IMG/VR virus record: IMGVR_UViG_3300009496_000073
Coordinates: 1 to 24,215 of that record
Source of the DNA: a virus
Length of the DNA: 24,215 nucleotides
Direction: 5' to 3' (one strand)
Both the position numbers and the translations under genes were made by a program. The notes beneath the pieces are model-generated. The model was not told where the DNA came from, ran no database searches, and saw only the letters and a list, made by a program, of their open reading frames with translations. Within the stretch, counting starts at the first letter, position 1. Every line of letters starts with the position of its first letter. Below are positions 21,408-24,215 of the stretch, in pieces.

Positions 21408-23912
21408 ATGGCAAAGCAAAAAAAGGCACCAACATTACCGGATCCTATTGTAGGAGAGGTAGCAGGAAACGTATTAGACGAATATGCTTCATACTCGTAT
21501 AGTGCTAAACTATACATGATTCCACCTGAAACAAATGCACCACCAGGTGCTAAAGGACCCGCCGGCGGCGGAAGAGGTCAAGTCTCAGCATCTAAAAAAG
21601 GTGGATACCTTAATAACTTCTATGTTGCTGATCCAACCGAAACAGTTGTCCTTGCACAGTCAGGCGTAACAGCAGGAAATAATATAGATAATATAACTAT
21701 AGAAAATATTTCTAAGTATGATACAGGTTTTGAAACTAGAGGAATTAATTTTACAATTACTCAACCCGGCGCCGCAAATTTTTTAGATCAAATACTTTTA
21801 GCAAGAAAACAATTAGGAATCCCAACATTTGCAACTGATACTCCATTATTTTTAGAGATAATATTTCAAGGATATGATGAAGACATAGATAGTAATGAAG
21901 ATGGTGGTATGCCATATGCACATGGTCCTTTTAGATGGAGAATGCATTTAACAACTATTAGTTTACAAGTTACAGGCGAAGGATCATCTTATGATGTAAG
22001 TTGTGTTCCAACTACACAGATTCCATATCAGGATAATTTTTTTAGAATGCCAAAAAACTTATCTACTACAGGCTCTACAGTAACAGAGCATTTAAAGGAT
22101 TTATTTAAAGGCATTAACGACTATCATAAAAACAATAATGACAAATATCAAATAGTAGATGAATTTAAAATAGACCTGAGCGGACTTGTTGGAAACGAGT
22201 CAGGACTTAAAGATGAAAAATTAGTTACATCAAAAAATTCACAAAATTCACAAATTATTAATAGACAGTTTAATCCTGCATTTGAGGATATGACGCCCAG
22301 GGAGATGAGGAAAGAAATAAGAAAGTTTCAAAAAGACGAAGATAGTTCTGTAGAGGTTGCAGTATATAAAGATACAATAAACGTGAAGAAAGGGATCTCA
22401 ATATACGATTATATGTGTGTGCTGTTAAGCATGAATGTAGAATTTTTTGAATCAGCAACTAGAACAATACAAGCACAAGATCCAGAAAAAGCAGACGCAA
22501 CTAAAAAGAAAGATGCTTACACAAAATGGATTAAAATAAATGCACAAACAGAATACATTGATTTTGATTCATTTAGAAATGTTCATGCTAAAAAAATTAC
22601 ATATAAACCATTCTTATATAAAAGTGTAGACGAACGAGTTCAAGCATCACCAGATGAGAATACACTTACTAAAGAAGAAACCCAAGCAAGAATGAATGAA
22701 TTAAGAACTTCTGTGTTTAAATCTTATCATTACTTGTTTAGCGGAAGGAATGATCAAATATATGAATGCAACATACAATATGATAATGGACTAGCATTTT
22801 TATTGCCACCTGCAGGCGGAACAGTTGGAGATGTTAGTGTTACATCAGCAGACTTAATGACAGATACATCTTCTTTAGATAAAGACATGACAGGCGGTGC
22901 CCTATCTCAAAAAGTATTAGAAGCAAAAAATAAAGACGCTGTTGAGAAATTATTTAATAAAGCATCCGATAAAGACATAAGGGGATTAGGCTCAGCATTA
23001 GGATTTAGTAATCAAGAATTAAAAGATGCTATAGATAATAAAGGTAGTGTGGCCGCACTTAAAATTAAGAGTGTGTTAGAAGACAGAGACCTACTTAGCC
23101 AAATACTCCAAGCAGAACAGGCCGCAAAGAAAAAAACATTTAGTGATAATCAAACACTTTCAGATGGGAGCCAGTATAATCCAAGGGCAAGTGGATATGT
23201 GTATTCAACAGACTTAGTAGGCAATATATCAGATACTATAAATGCAGATACATTATGGGGCAGGGCAAAAGCAAACGCAAATAAGGCCACTAGCATTTAC
23301 GAAAATAAAGAACGCAACTATTCGATTTTACCGGGCACTACTAAGACGGCTGAATTAAAAGAAGGAAAGGACCCAACAGATTCTGTTCAACCACCTTACC
23401 AACAGGTTCATATTGTAAATGAATTAGGAGAATCAACTTTTGATGGAACAACAAGACAAAACTTAATGGGTTACTATATGCAACAAAAAATGGAACCCTC
23501 ATTCTTAGTTAATTTAGAAATGCTTATTAAGGGTGATCCATGGTATTTAGGTGCACCTATGACAACACCAAATCTTGTAATAAAAGATATGGCGAGCGAT
23601 AAAGACGAGTCAAACGAAGAATATGTAGTGTTTGATAAACGTGATAATGTAATAATGTTTGATATGCAATCCCCTAGATTGTTTGACTTTAATGTAGATG
23701 ACGAAGATAAGAACGAAGGATACTGGTCTGCAGACGGCACAGCATATTTCATATCTGGTGTATATACTTTGATAAAAGCAATAAGTAAATTTGAAGGCGG
23801 TGAATTTAAACAGGATCTTTCAATGATAAAACTTACATCGTATCAAACAAGTAAACTTGACAAAGTATCACAAGCAGTTGATCAACATAATGAAAGTTTA
23901 GGTAGTAGTTAA
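21408..23912 (+). CDS. Large baseplate hub protein (gp27-position structural protein)
   Basis: An 834-residue protein with no enzyme motif. The N-terminal ~250 residues (YSYSAKLYMIPPE, FETRGINFTITQPGAANFLD and TTISLQVTGEGSSYDVSC) look like a beta-rich hub domain. A Lys/Glu/Asp-rich middle (about 330-640) is mostly helical. The C-terminal ~130 residues (LVNLEMLIKGDPWYLGAPMT ... GVYTLIKAISKFEGGEFKQD) resemble the last domain of phage hub proteins of the gp27/gpD type. It lies directly between gp53 and a gp5-like OB-fold protein, which T4 gp27 binds. It is about twice the length of T4 gp27 (391), so it may combine hub and extra domains. The assignment comes from context and pattern, not clear homology. 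Confidence 0.65.
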   Translation: MAKQKKAPTLPDPIVGEVAGNVLDEYASYSYSAKLYMIPPETNAPPGAKGPAGGGRGQVSASKKGGYLNNFYVADPTETVVLAQSGVTAGNNIDNITIENISKYDTGFETRGINFTITQPGAANFLDQILLARKQLGIPTFATDTPLFLEIIFQGYDEDIDSNEDGGMPYAHGPFRWRMHLTTISLQVTGEGSSYDVSCVPTTQIPYQDNFFRMPKNLSTTGSTVTEHLKDLFKGINDYHKNNNDKYQIVDEFKIDLSGLVGNESGLKDEKLVTSKNSQNSQIINRQFNPAFEDMTPREMRKEIRKFQKDEDSSVEVAVYKDTINVKKGISIYDYMCVLLSMNVEFFESATRTIQAQDPEKADATKKKDAYTKWIKINAQTEYIDFDSFRNVHAKKITYKPFLYKSVDERVQASPDENTLTKEETQARMNELRTSVFKSYHYLFSGRNDQIYECNIQYDNGLAFLLPPAGGTVGDVSVTSADLMTDTSSLDKDMTGGALSQKVLEAKNKDAVEKLFNKASDKDIRGLGSALGFSNQELKDAIDNKGSVAALKIKSVLEDRDLLSQILQAEQAAKKKTFSDNQTLSDGSQYNPRASGYVYSTDLVGNISDTINADTLWGRAKANANKATSIYENKERNYSILPGTTKTAELKEGKDPTDSVQPPYQQVHIVNELGESTFDGTTRQNLMGYYMQQKMEPSFLVNLEMLIKGDPWYLGAPMTTPNLVIKDMASDKDESNEEYVVFDKRDNVIMFDMQSPRLFDFNVDDEDKNEGYWSADGTAYFISGVYTLIKAISKFEGGEFKQDLSMIKLTSYQTSKLDKVSQAVDQHNESLGSS

Positions 23913-23913
23913 A

Positions 23914-24215
23914 ATGGGCAGATATAATATTAATAAGACTAGTAATAAAAATCCTAATATGAAGGAAAGGAATCAGAAAGCCTACCTGAATGGAGTTTAT
24001 GTAGCAGAAATTATTAATAACATTGATGTTAGTAGAACAGGTAGAGTTCAAGTGTTTATTTCAGCACTTACTATAGATGATTCAGGCAAGTCAGGATACT
24101 TTGATGCAATATGGACTAGTCCCTTTGCAGGTAGCACAAACCCTAGATCAGTAGGAAAAGAAATAGAAAACCCTGATCAATCAATGTCATCATATGGTTG
24201 GTGGGGACAAGTTCC
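23914..24215 (+). CDS. 5: gp5-like baseplate hub/spike protein, N-terminal 100 residues
   Basis: The frame opens with ATG at 23914, one base after the previous stop, and runs off the window end. After a polar N-terminus (~20 residues) an OB-fold pattern begins: NGVYVAEIINNIDVSRTGRV, QVFISAL, FDAIWTSPFAG and SSYGWWGQVP. The Y-G-x-W-x-x-x-P segment near the end is typical of the OB domain of T4 gp5 and its marine relatives, which sits on the gp27 ring and carries the spike. Whether a lysozyme domain follows cannot be seen. The preceding gene lacks a good intergenic ribosome binding site (GGTAGTAG lies inside its end), so it is likely translated by coupling. Confidence 0.85.
   Translation, partial: MGRYNINKTSNKNPNMKERNQKAYLNGVYVAEIINNIDVSRTGRVQVFISALTIDDSGKSGYFDAIWTSPFAGSTNPRSVGKEIENPDQSMSSYGWWGQV

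Noticed and set aside
1-24215. CRISPR arrays, insertion sequences, integrase or attachment sites
   Set aside because: No regularly spaced short repeats outside the fibre gene, no transposase or integrase motifs and no terminal inverted repeats were seen; the fibre repeats are coding modules.

Overview
The window is a stretch of a T4-like (Straboviridae/cyanomyovirus-type) contractile-tailed phage genome, AT-rich (roughly 35% GC by eye). It is built almost entirely from recognisable T4 core genes: capsid (gp20, gp21, gp22, gp23), baseplate/tail (gp26-like, gp48/54-like, gp53, gp5-like), recombination (gp46, gp47) and the late sigma factor gp55. The order (gp46-gp47-gp55 divergent from gp48-gp53-hub-gp5, and gp20-gp21-gp22-gp23 with a fibre behind) resembles marine T4-like phages of cyanobacteria and Pelagibacter. 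The low GC and repeat-rich marine-type fibre make a low-GC marine bacterial host plausible. The host is an inference; no photosynthesis gene, tRNA or integrase is visible.

Layout. (1) Positions 1-13359, minus strand, read right to left: a 1139-residue tape measure protein, then the head block (portal, a small gene in the gp67 position, a very acidic protein, prohead protease, scaffold, major capsid protein). A strong intrinsic terminator follows the capsid gene. Next come a 1224-residue repetitive tail fibre with its own late promoter and the start of a possible ferritin-like/diiron gene cut by the window edge. (2) Positions 13360-15578, plus strand: a gp26-like tail/baseplate assembly gene, an overlapping -1 frame ORF with no ribosome binding site of its own behind a T6C slippery run, and a radical SAM enzyme with an N-terminal twitch/SPASM-like domain. 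(3) Positions 15579-16081: a gene-free, GC-enriched stretch rich in inverted repeats between convergent operons. (4) Positions 16082-20156, minus strand: gp55, gp47, gp46 and a small GIY-YIG nuclease, tightly packed. (5) Positions 20282-24215, plus strand: gp48/54-like, gp53, a large hub protein (gp27 position) and the N-terminus of a gp5-like OB-fold hub/spike protein.

Regulation. The octamer GATAAATA (T4 late consensus TATAAATA) occurs in every major intergenic gap, oriented towards the next gene: 3987, 9900, 13396(+), 13441(-), 20213(-) and 20256(+). Most copies carry a C/G before it and GTA after it. gp55 additionally has a perfect host-type promoter (TTGACA, 16-bp spacer, TATAAT), which fits a late sigma factor that must first be made by host polymerase and can then reinforce itself.

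Most notable: a candidate programmed -1 frameshift joining the gp26-like protein to the downstream ORF next to the tape measure gene, analogous to lambda G/GT; face-to-face late promoters between the tape measure and gp26-like genes; the GC-rich structured non-coding region; a phage radical SAM enzyme in a tail-gene operon; and a gp55 with a long N-terminal extension and no visible C-terminal clamp-binding motif.
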